Notes under the pieces: generated by a model | The model's input: the letters and a program-made list of their open reading frames with translations, nothing else | The model's database searches: none | What the model was told of the DNA's origin: nothing | In this document: positions 1 through 5,485 of the stretch, in pieces | How the letters are laid out: each line of letters starts with the position of its first letter | Position numbering within the stretch: position 1 is the first letter of the stretch | Program-made: the position numbers and the translations under genes | Source of the DNA: Planctomycetes bacterium UBA1135 | GTDB taxonomy: Bacteria > Planctomycetota > UBA1135 | Reading direction: 5' to 3' | Assembly (NCBI GenBank): GCA_002311925.1 | Contig: DCAK01000029.1 | Span: 3,269-8,851 of the forward strand | DNA: 5,583 bases

Positions 1-148
1 CAACCCGGCGAGTTCCAGCTTCGACTCCACCCAGACCCAGGTTGTCCGCGGCGACTTTGTCCGGGTTCTGAGCTGGTACGACAACGAGTGGGGTTACTCC
101 AACCGGGTCTGCGACTTGGTTGCGAAGGCCCACGCCCTCGGCAGCTGA
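1..148 (+). CDS. gap: Glyceraldehyde-3-phosphate dehydrogenase, C-terminal end (partial)
   Basis: The window opens inside this gene; the frame begins at base 2 and 48 residues are visible before the TGA at 146-148. The residues around [12 protein letters not shown] are the hallmark C-terminal motif of phosphorylating GAPDH. They follow a DSTQTQV stretch and a short basic/valine segment typical of the end of the catalytic domain. The enzyme converts glyceraldehyde 3-phosphate, NAD(P)+ and phosphate to 1,3-bisphosphoglycerate in the cytoplasm, and the next gene, pgk, uses that product. The catalytic cysteine and the Rossmann fold lie upstream of the window, so coenzyme preference cannot be judged. 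The C-terminus (KAHALGS) ends at the usual place for the family, with no sign of truncation. Confidence 0.95.
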   Translation, partial: NPASSSFDSTQTQVVRGDFVRVLSWYDNEWGYSNRVCDLVAKAHALGS

Positions 149-170
149 TGGCCCCCGCCCTGGGAAGCTG

Positions 171-1364
171 ATGGGCTCCGTCCCCCTCACCCTCGACCAT
201 GTGGAATGCGAGGGGAGGCGGGCCTTCGTCCGGGTGGATTTTAATGTCCCCCTGGATGGCGGCCGGGTGACCGACGACACCCGCATTAAGGCCGCCCTGC
301 CCACCTTGCTTGCCCTTCTGGAAAAGGGCGGCTCCCTCGTGGTGGCTTCCCATCTTGGTCGACCCGGCGGTGAGGAAAAGGAAGACCTGCGCATGGCCCC
401 GGTCGCGGAGAAGCTCCGGGAACTTCTTGGCGGCATGGCCGAAGTCGTCGTCGCCCAGGATGTGGCCGGCAGGGATTCCCGGTCGAAGGCCGAGGCCTTG
501 CAGCCGGGCCAGGTTCTCCTGCTGGAAAACCTTCGCTTCGAGCCGGGTGAAATCGAAAACGACCCGACCTTCGCCGCCGCTCTTGCCGGACTTGCCGACC
601 TCTTCGTCCAGGACGCCTTCGGTGCCTGTCACCGAGCCCACGCGTCCACATCCGGCCTCCCCGGCCTGCTCAAGCCCGCGGTGGCGGGCCGGCTTCTCGA
701 AAAGGAAATCGCCGCCTTCGCAAGCGTCTTCGATTCCCCGGCCCCACCCGTGGTGGCGGTCGTGGGAGGGGCCAAGGTCAGCGACAAGATTCAGGTTCTG
801 GAATCCCTCTTGGAAAAGGTCGACCGCCTCCTGATCGGGGGGGGAATGGCCTACACCTTCCTGGCATCCCGCGGGAAACCCACGGGGAATTCCCTGGTCG
901 AGGAGGACCACCTTGAAACCGCCCGGCTCGTGACCTCCAAGGCGGAGGAATCCGGAGTCGAGATTCTCCTCCCCTGCGACCATGTGGCCGCCGACCGTTT
1001 CGCCGCCGACGCTGACACCCGCGAAGTGGAAGATGTGCCCGATGGTTGGATGGGCCTCGACATCGGACCCGCCACCCGAACCCTCTACGCCGAGGCCTTG
1101 GCCGACGCCGGCACCGTGATCTGGAACGGCCCCATGGGGGTTTTCGAAATGGAGGCCTTCCGCGGCGGAACCGCCGCCGTTGCTCGAGCCCTTGCCGATT
1201 CCGACGCCGTCTCGGTGGTGGGAGGCGGGGATTCGGTGGCGGCGGTCAAGGGCGAAGGCCTGGAAGACCGCATCCACCACCTCTCCACCGGCGGAGGGGC
1301 CTTTCTGGCCATGCTGGAAGGGCGCGCGTTGCCCGGCATCGCCGCCCTCGACACCACCCCCTGA
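171..1364 (+). CDS. pgk: Phosphoglycerate kinase
   Basis: Transfers phosphate between 1,3-bisphosphoglycerate and ADP to give 3-phosphoglycerate and ATP, in the cytoplasm. The product is 397 residues, normal for bacterial PGK (about 390-400). Visible family motifs in order: VRVDFNVPLDGG (about 20-31, substrate binding), SHLGRP (60-65), LENLRFEPGE (118-127), DAFGACHRAHAS (148-159, conserved His/Arg), GGAKVSDK (199-206, hinge and nucleotide-side lysines), GGGMAYTFL (223-231), WNGPMGVFE (318-326, nucleotide-binding Glu), GGGDS (351-355) and the phosphate-binding STGGGAFL (372-379). Both domains are complete and no key residue is missing. I chose the ATG at 171 because the family homology starts a few residues later and a weak GGGAAG lies just upstream. 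An in-frame TTG at 120 would add 17 unlikely residues and overlap gap. The gene starts 22 bp after the gap stop, so the two are very likely co-transcribed. No triosephosphate isomerase gene follows. Confidence 0.97.
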   Translation: MGSVPLTLDHVECEGRRAFVRVDFNVPLDGGRVTDDTRIKAALPTLLALLEKGGSLVVASHLGRPGGEEKEDLRMAPVAEKLRELLGGMAEVVVAQDVAGRDSRSKAEALQPGQVLLLENLRFEPGEIENDPTFAAALAGLADLFVQDAFGACHRAHASTSGLPGLLKPAVAGRLLEKEIAAFASVFDSPAPPVVAVVGGAKVSDKIQVLESLLEKVDRLLIGGGMAYTFLASRGKPTGNSLVEEDHLETARLVTSKAEESGVEILLPCDHVAADRFAADADTREVEDVPDGWMGLDIGPATRTLYAEALADAGTVIWNGPMGVFEMEAFRGGTAAVARALADSDAVSVVGGGDSVAAVKGEGLEDRIHHLSTGGGAFLAMLEGRALPGIAALDTTP

Positions 1365-1400
1365 GAGCAGAATCAAGAGAATTTTCCTTCCGGAGAAAAA

Positions 1401-1416
1401 ACACTAGGGGTTGTGG
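1401..1416 (+). promoter_or_regulatory. Probable NrdR box 1 (repressor operator for nrdAB)
   Basis: The 16 bases ACACTAGGGGTTGTGG agree with the published NrdR-box consensus acaCwAtATaTwGtgt (recalled from the literature) at 11 of 16 positions. All the conserved outer half-site bases match (CAC-T-A on the left, T-T-GTG on the right); the mismatches are the central four bases, which vary in the family, and the last base. NrdR is a zinc-ribbon/ATP-cone repressor that senses dATP and ATP and shuts down ribonucleotide reductase genes. The position, 207 bp upstream of nrdA and just upstream of a plausible promoter, fits such an operator. No nrdR gene is visible in the window. Confidence 0.65.
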
Positions 1417-1446
1417 TTGCATGCCTTGTCCTCCCCTCTCTATTGT
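1417..1446 (+). promoter_or_regulatory. Candidate promoter of nrdAB
   Basis: A TTGCAT at 1417-1422 can serve as a -35 element (3 of 6 to TTGACA). It is separated by 18 bp from TATTGT at 1441-1446, a -10 candidate (4 of 6 to TATAAT). An alternative -10 is TCTATT at 1439-1444, with a 16-bp spacer. Transcription would then start near 1452, giving a leader of about 155 nucleotides before nrdA. The match is modest. The main support is that it sits between and over the two NrdR-like boxes in the only sizeable gap upstream of nrdA. Confidence 0.4.
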
Positions 1447-1448
1447 GG
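1433..1448 (+). promoter_or_regulatory. Probable degenerate NrdR box 2, 32 bp downstream of box 1
   Basis: The right half, TTGTGG at 1443-1448, is identical to the right half of box 1 and lies exactly 32 bp from it. The overall match to the consensus is also 11 of 16, but the left half is poor because the CAC triplet is missing. NrdR sites typically occur in pairs spaced by about three helical turns (31-32 bp), so the spacing carries more weight than the sequence here. The site overlaps the proposed -10 element, as expected for repression by promoter occlusion. Confidence 0.45.
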
Positions 1449-1460
1449 CGGCTGTCGCCT

Positions 1461-1578
1461 GACGCCTTCGAAAACCGTTGGCCGATGGAGACTCCGGGCC
1501 CCTCGGAAGGGCGGGCTCGGGGAGCCACCCCCCGGTGCTCCCCGAGCCCAAACCACCTTCCCGGTTCCGGTCGGCGTC
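1461..1578 (+). other. Structured GC-rich leader of the nrdAB transcript (candidate cis-acting RNA)
   Basis: The predicted 5' untranslated region can fold into a closed element. GACGCC at 1461-1466 pairs with GGCGTC at 1573-1578. After a symmetrical 6x6 internal loop, AACCG at 1473-1477 pairs with CGGTT at 1562-1566. Inside lie a small hairpin (CCCT 1500-1503 with AGGG 1508-1511, loop CGGA) and, next to it, a very strong hairpin described separately. After the element comes an A-rich, apparently unpaired stretch (1588-1606) leading to the nrdA start. It does not match any riboswitch class I recognise. Pairing was worked out by eye, with no energy calculation or covariation, and in GC-rich DNA the short helices could be chance. 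Confidence 0.35.
1513..1549 (+). repeat. 13-bp perfect inverted repeat forming a strong hairpin in the nrdAB leader
   Basis: GGGCTCGGGGAGC at 1513-1525 is the exact reverse complement of GCTCCCCGAGCCC at 1537-1549. Inside it, with one bulged C at 1526, ACC (1527-1529) can pair with GGT (1534-1536) around a CCCC loop, giving about 16 base pairs. No T-run follows (the next bases are AAACCACC), so a standard intrinsic terminator is unlikely. It may be a transcript-stabilising or attenuating stem, part of a regulatory leader, or a protein-binding palindrome in the DNA. It lies 58 bp before the nrdA start. Confidence 0.75.
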
Positions 1579-1607
1579 CACTCAACTGAAGAAAAGCAAA
1601 AAGAAAC

Positions 1608-4109
1608 ATGACCGACCCCGTTCAAGATCCTTCCCCCGAAGGCGGCACCAATATCTCGCGCTCCCGCCCCGAAGAAGAGGGCATTGCCATGGAATTGGAA
1701 CCCGAAGCCGCTCCCGCAATCACCGAGGCTCAAACTCCTCCCCCCCCCACCGAGGCGACGCCCGGGCACCAAGGCGACACCATCGGGATGCAGGTCAAGA
1801 AAAGAGACGGCGACCTCGAGCCCGTCGATGTGAACAAGATCGTGCGGGCCGTCACCCGGTCCTGCACCGGGCTCGACGAAGTCGACCCCCTCCGCATCGC
1901 CACCCGCACCATTTCCGGACTCTACGACGGGGCCACGACCTCGGAGCTCGACCGCCTTTCCATCCAGACCGCAGCCGCCCTCACCGCCGAGGAACCCCAG
2001 TATTCGCGCCTGGGCGCCCGCCTGCTCGCCACCTACATCGGCAAGGAGGTGCGTATGCACGATATCCAGTCGTTCTCGCAGTCCATCCGTTTCGGATTCG
2101 ACCAGGGCATCATCGACGAGCGGGTCCAGGTCTTCGTCGAAAAGAACCGACGCAAGCTCAACGACGCCATCGAGCCCTGGCGCAGCGACCTCTTCCAGTA
2201 CTTCGGCCTGCGCACCATCTACGACCGTTATCTCCTGCGCGACCCCGAAGGCAGGAAGGTCATCGAAACCCCGCAATATTTCTTCCTGCGGGTCGCTTGC
2301 GGGCTGGCCAACTCGCCGCAGGAAGCGGTGAAGTTCTACCGGCTGATTTCTTCGCTGGAATATGTTCCGAGTTCACCGACCCTGTTCAATTCCGGCACCC
2401 ACCGCACCCAGCTGTCGTCCTGCTACCTGCTCGACTCGCCGCTGGACGACCTGGGCTCTATCTACGAAAAGTACGCCGACATCGCCAAGCTGTCCAAGTA
2501 CGCCGGGGGCATCGGCCTTGCCTACCACCGGGTTCGCTCGAAAGGTTCTCTCATTCTCGGCACCAATGGGAACTCGAACGGAATCGTCCCCTTCCTCAAG
2601 ACGATGGATTCGTCCGTGGCCGCAGTGAATCAGGGCGGTCGCCGCAAGGGGGCAGCCTGCGTCTATCTCGAAACCTGGCACGCCGACATCGAGGATTTCC
2701 TCGAGCTGCGGGACAACACCGGCGACGAAATGCGCCGCACCCACAACCTGAACCTGGCCAACTGGATTCCGGACCTCTTCATGAAGCGGGTCAAGGAGGA
2801 CAGGACCTGGTCGCTTTTCGACCCCCGCAATGTCCCCCACCTTCCCGACCTCTTCGGCGAGGCCTTCGAGAAGGCCTACGAGGAAGCGGAAGCCGCAGGG
2901 CTGGCCGCCAAGGAAATTTCGGCCCGCGACCTTTTCGGCCGCATGCTGCGGACCCTCGCTCAGACCGGCAACGGCTGGATGACCTTCAAGGACCCCTCCA
3001 ACCTCAAGTGCAACCAGACGGGCGCGGAAGGCCAGACGGTCCACCTCTCCAACCTCTGCACCGAAATCATCGAGGTCACCTCCCCCGATGAAACCGCGGT
3101 CTGCAACCTTGGCTCCATCAATGTGGGAAAAATGGTCCGCGAGGGCGAGGTGGATTACGAGCGTATCGGCGAAGTGGTGGCAATCGCCGTGCGTTTCCTC
3201 GATCGGGTCATCGACATCAACTTCTACCCGACCGAATCCGCCCGCTCGTCCAATGCCCGTTGGCGACCGGTGGGTTTCGGATTGATGGGCCTGCAGGATG
3301 TCTTCTTCAAGCTGCGGCTTCCCTTCGACAGTCCCGAGGCCCTTGAAATCACGGCTCGCATCCAGGAGGAGATCTACTTCCACGCGCTGAAAACCTCGAA
3401 CGCTATCTCCAAGGAGGTCGGGCCTCACGAAGCCTGGAAGGAAACCCGCGCCGCTCAGGGTCAGCTTCAGTTCGACCTCTGGGGAGTGACGCCCTCCCAG
3501 CCCGAGCGTTGGGACAGCCTCCGCAAATCCATCGCCGAGCACGGCCTTCGGAATTCGCTGCTCATCGCCATCGCGCCCACGGCGACCATCGCAACCATCG
3601 CCGGCTGCTACGAGTGCATCGAGCCCCTTGTCAGCAACCTGTTCAAGCGGGAAACGCTCTCCGGTGATTTCCTTCAGATCAACAACTACCTCGTCAACGA
3701 TCTCAAGGATGCGGGGCTCTGGACCGAGGAGATGCGTGAAGCCATCAAGAAATCCGAGGGGTCCATCCAGGCGATGGATGAAATCCCCGAGGAAATCCGC
3801 GCCCTCTACAGGACCGCCTGGGAACTTCCCCAGCGCTCGCTCATCGACATGGCGGTCGCCCGTGGGCCCTGGATCGACCAATCCCAATCCTTGAACCTCT
3901 TCATGGAAACCCCGCGCATCGAAAAACTGTCCTCGATGTACATGTACGCTTGGGAGCAGGGGTTGAAGACCACCTATTACCTGCGTTCCCGGCCCGCCAC
4001 CCGGATTCGCCAGACCAACTCCGGCGCGAGCGAGAGGCAGGGACATGTCGACGAGGAAACTCTCGCCTGCTCACTCGAGAATCCCGAGTCCTGCGAATCC
4101 TGCCAGTAA
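1608..4109 (+). CDS. nrdA: Ribonucleoside-diphosphate reductase, class I large (alpha) subunit
   Basis: Reduces ribonucleoside diphosphates to deoxyribonucleotides with NrdB as partner (cytoplasm). Of 833 residues, about 1-60 are a Pro/Glu/Ala-rich low-complexity extension. An ATP-cone follows from about 61 to 150 (MQVKKRDG, then NKIVRAV), implying dATP feedback inhibition. The catalytic barrel carries the expected residues: Cys272 in SSCYLLD (equivalent to E. coli Cys225), Asn482/Cys484/Glu486 in SNLCTEI (Asn437/Cys439 thiyl site/Glu441), Cys499 (Cys462), and Tyr790-Tyr791 in KTTYYLRSR, the radical-relay pair. The C-terminus ends in CESCQ, a mobile CxxC for re-reduction by thioredoxin or glutaredoxin. 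E. coli NrdA is 761 residues, so the excess is mainly N-terminal. The ATG at 1608 has only an A-rich leader and no Shine-Dalgarno. An in-frame ATG at 1689 (Met28) has AAGAGG 8 bases upstream, and the ATG at 1788 (Met61) sits right at the ATP-cone. The true start is therefore uncertain, while the identification is not. Confidence 0.97.
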   Translation: MTDPVQDPSPEGGTNISRSRPEEEGIAMELEPEAAPAITEAQTPPPPTEATPGHQGDTIGMQVKKRDGDLEPVDVNKIVRAVTRSCTGLDEVDPLRIATRTISGLYDGATTSELDRLSIQTAAALTAEEPQYSRLGARLLATYIGKEVRMHDIQSFSQSIRFGFDQGIIDERVQVFVEKNRRKLNDAIEPWRSDLFQYFGLRTIYDRYLLRDPEGRKVIETPQYFFLRVACGLANSPQEAVKFYRLISSLEYVPSSPTLFNSGTHRTQLSSCYLLDSPLDDLGSIYEKYADIAKLSKYAGGIGLAYHRVRSKGSLILGTNGNSNGIVPFLKTMDSSVAAVNQGGRRKGAACVYLETWHADIEDFLELRDNTGDEMRRTHNLNLANWIPDLFMKRVKEDRTWSLFDPRNVPHLPDLFGEAFEKAYEEAEAAGLAAKEISARDLFGRMLRTLAQTGNGWMTFKDPSNLKCNQTGAEGQTVHLSNLCTEIIEVTSPDETAVCNLGSINVGKMVREGEVDYERIGEVVAIAVRFLDRVIDINFYPTESARSSNARWRPVGFGLMGLQDVFFKLRLPFDSPEALEITARIQEEIYFHALKTSNAISKEVGPHEAWKETRAAQGQLQFDLWGVTPSQPERWDSLRKSIAEHGLRNSLLIAIAPTATIATIAGCYECIEPLVSNLFKRETLSGDFLQINNYLVNDLKDAGLWTEEMREAIKKSEGSIQAMDEIPEEIRALYRTAWELPQRSLIDMAVARGPWIDQSQSLNLFMETPRIEKLSSMYMYAWEQGLKTTYYLRSRPATRIRQTNSGASERQGHVDEETLACSLENPESCESCQ
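1740..1748 (+). repeat. Nine-C homopolymer in the 5' part of nrdA
   Basis: A run of nine C encodes three of the four consecutive prolines at residues 44-47 of the 833-residue frame. It lies inside the low-complexity extension, upstream of the ATP-cone and of the in-frame ATG at 1788. Such tracts are prone to replication slippage and to sequencing error. A length change would frameshift proteins started at 1608 or 1689 but not one started at 1788. Confidence 0.9.
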
Positions 4110-4110
4110 C

Positions 4111-4114
4111 GGAG
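4111..4114 (+). promoter_or_regulatory. Ribosome binding site of nrdB
   Basis: GGAG lies 8 bases before the ATG at 4123 and within the 13-bp gap after nrdA. It decides the nrdB start. The frame is open from an ATG at 4045 inside nrdA, but the extra 26 residues are unlike the family, and homology begins at MKTTNLLDPGF. Confidence 0.8.
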
Positions 4115-4122
4115 CGACGAAC

Positions 4123-5133
4123 ATGAAAACGACCAACCTTCTGGACCCGGGGTTCGACCTGACCCTCCGCCCGATGCGCTACCCGGTCTTCTACGAGATG
4201 TACCGGGACGCCATCAAGAACACCTGGACCGTGGATGAAATCGACTGGTCGGACGACCTGGTGGACCTGCGGGAGGGCCTGATGCCCTCGGAACAACACC
4301 TCATCAAGAGGCTCGTTGCCTTCTTCGCCACCGGCGATTCCATCGTTTCGAACAACCTGGTCCTCAACCTCTACAAGCACATCAATTCGCCCGAGGCCCG
4401 GATGTATTTGTCGCGGCAGCTTTTCGAGGAGGCCCTGCATGTGCAGTTCTACCTCACTCTTCTCGACACCTACATTCCCGATCCCAAGGAGCGCCAGGAG
4501 GCTTTCCGGGCAATCGACACCATCCCCTCCATCAAGAAGAAGGCGGATTTCTGCTTCAAGTGGATGGATTCGGTCAACGGGCTGGACCGCATTCGGACCG
4601 ACGCCGACCGGAGGCAATTCCTGCTGAACCTGGTCTGCTTCGCCGCCTGCATCGAGGGCCTCTTCTTCTTCGCCGCCTTCGCCTATGTCTACTTCCTGCG
4701 GAGCAAGGGCCTGCTCAATGGCCTGGCCTCGGGAACCAACTGGGTGTTCCGGGACGAGTCGGGCCACATGGCCTTCGCTCTGGAAGTCGTGGAGACGGTC
4801 CGCAATGAGCACCCTGACCTCTTCGACGACGACTTCAAGACCCAGGTCGTGGAGATGGTCAGCGAGGCGGTGGATTGCGAGATGACCTTCGCCGAGGACC
4901 TTCTCGGAGGCGGGGTGCCGGGAATGTCACTGCCCGACATGCGCCAATACCTGGAATTCGTCGCCGACCAGAGACTCCAGAATCTGGGCCTCCCCGTCCG
5001 CTACGGCGCCCGCAACCCCTTCTCCTTCATGGAACTGCAGGATGTGCAGGAACTCTCGAACTTCTTCGAACGCCGGGTTTCGGCCTACCAGATCGGGGTG
5101 GAGGGCGAAGTCGCCTTTGACGAGTCCTTTTAG
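4123..5133 (+). CDS. nrdB: Ribonucleoside-diphosphate reductase, class Ia-type small (beta) subunit
   Basis: Houses the di-iron centre and tyrosyl radical that starts catalysis in NrdA. The 336-residue product is mostly helical, a typical ferritin-like R2 fold. All expected ligands are present at the E. coli spacing: Asp72 (in ATGDS), Glu103 and His106 (EALH), Glu178 (CIEGLFFF), Glu212 and His215 (RDESGH). These correspond to E. coli Asp84, Glu115, His118, Glu204, Glu238 and His241. Tyr110, four residues after His106, aligns with radical Tyr122, so this is a tyrosyl-radical enzyme and not the Phe-containing chlamydial class Ic type. Trp42 is a candidate for the relay Trp48 and Tyr322 near the C-terminus for Tyr356. 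The tail (about 323-336) is acidic, as expected for docking on NrdA. It starts 13 bp after nrdA and is surely in the same operon. N-terminal wording such as LTLRPMRYPVFYEMYRDAIKNT also resembles NrdB proteins of high-GC Gram-positives, from memory. Iron versus manganese loading cannot be read from the sequence. Confidence 0.97.
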   Translation: MKTTNLLDPGFDLTLRPMRYPVFYEMYRDAIKNTWTVDEIDWSDDLVDLREGLMPSEQHLIKRLVAFFATGDSIVSNNLVLNLYKHINSPEARMYLSRQLFEEALHVQFYLTLLDTYIPDPKERQEAFRAIDTIPSIKKKADFCFKWMDSVNGLDRIRTDADRRQFLLNLVCFAACIEGLFFFAAFAYVYFLRSKGLLNGLASGTNWVFRDESGHMAFALEVVETVRNEHPDLFDDDFKTQVVEMVSEAVDCEMTFAEDLLGGGVPGMSLPDMRQYLEFVADQRLQNLGLPVRYGARNPFSFMELQDVQELSNFFERRVSAYQIGVEGEVAFDESF

Positions 5134-5148
5134 CCTTCGTCCGAGGCC

Positions 5149-5445
5149 CTAGAAGCCGCCTTCGGCCCCTTCGGGGTCGAGCATCTCTCTTCCCTTTTCG
5201 ACCGCGGCAGCTGCGCCGTGGCGAATCGCATCCTCGGTCTCCTTTTGCCCCACCAGGAACCATGAGGCGAGGATGGCCACGATGCCGGAGGCGATGAGAA
5301 CCATCAGCACTTTCATGGCCTTGCGCGCCAACCAGACGGCCACGGCGGCGCAAACCAGAACGGCGATGGCTCCCTGGACGGGATGGGCCAGGGCCCAGTC
5401 CATGGCTTCGGTCAAAAGCGGCGGAACGAAGGAGGTGCTCTGCAC
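5149..5445 (-). CDS. Small two-helix membrane protein, unknown function
   Basis: I do not recognise this family. The 98-residue frame shows two hydrophobic segments, about 24-40 (GAIAVLVCAAVAVWLA) and 46-65 (VLMVLIASGIVAILASWFLV). A four- or five-residue basic turn (RKAMK) joins them, then comes a polar, acidic tail of about 33 residues (QKETEDAIRHG...). The positive turn suggests a cytoplasmic loop with both termini outside, forming a membrane hairpin. No catalytic motif, lipobox or cleavable signal peptide is evident. The start given is a GTG; an in-frame ATG at 5403 would give 84 residues and keep both helices. Neither has a clear Shine-Dalgarno. Support for coding is the strong G/C preference at third positions, two well-formed helices, and that it fills a gap otherwise without a gene. 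It converges with nrdB, with only 15 bp between stops, and is divergent from rpe, so no operon partner in this window hints at its role. Confidence 0.6.
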   Translation of the reverse strand: MQSTSFVPPLLTEAMDWALAHPVQGAIAVLVCAAVAVWLARKAMKVLMVLIASGIVAILASWFLVGQKETEDAIRHGAAAAVEKGREMLDPEGAEGGF

Positions 5446-5473
5446 GGTGGGAAAGCCTAGCGGGCCCCGGAGT

Positions 5474-5479
5474 TAGAAT
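5474..5479 (+). promoter_or_regulatory. Candidate -10 element of rpe
   Basis: TAGAAT matches TATAAT at 5 of 6 positions and ends 6 bases before the rpe ATG, so transcription could begin at or next to the start codon (leaderless mRNA). No convincing -35 hexamer is seen at 16-18 bp upstream. It lies in the 40-bp divergent gap, so regulation could be shared with the minus-strand gene. Confidence 0.3.
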
Positions 5480-5485
5480 CAGGCG

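Noticed and set aside
120..170. TTG start at 120 extending pgk by 17 residues into gap
   Set aside because: The added residues are Pro/Arg-rich and precede the normal PGK N-terminus. The ATG at 171 fits the family length.
148..171. ATG overlapping the gap stop (TGATG at 146-150)
   Set aside because: It opens a frame of only seven codons, out of frame with pgk, ending in TGA.
1382..1399. TTTTC...GAAAA inverted repeat after pgk as a terminator
   Set aside because: The stem is five A/T-rich pairs, with no GC-rich stem and T-run on the plus strand. No pgk terminator can be supported.
1481..1500. B12-box-like GGAGAC at 1487-1492 flanked by GCC and GGGCC, suggesting a cobalamin riboswitch
   Set aside because: The box is interrupted on both sides compared with the consensus. 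The upstream conserved riboswitch core (GGGAA...GGTG type segments) is absent between pgk and this point, and the space is too short.
1478..3091. 537-codon plus-strand frame overlapping the nrdA leader and first half of nrdA
   Set aside because: Its product is a Pro/Arg/His-rich composition artefact of the shifted nrdA frame with no domain.
2373..4046. 557-codon open frame on the minus strand, antisense to nrdA
   Set aside because: It lies wholly over nrdA, which has every catalytic residue in the plus frame. The antisense product is Gly/Val/Asp-rich and resembles no family. Long antisense frames are expected in GC-rich genes.
4045..4122. ATG at 4045 as the nrdB start, overlapping nrdA
   Set aside because: The extra 26 residues are non-conserved, and GGAG placed 8 bases before the ATG at 4123 supports the shorter form.
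5133..5176. Short hairpins after nrdB (GCCT/AGGC at 5133-5147, GCCG/CGGC at 5155-5166, CCCC-TTC-GGGG at 5166-5176) as a terminator between convergent genes
   Set aside because: Stems are only 4-5 bp, no T-run follows, and the latter two lie inside the minus-strand coding frame. They are not better than expected in this GC-rich DNA.
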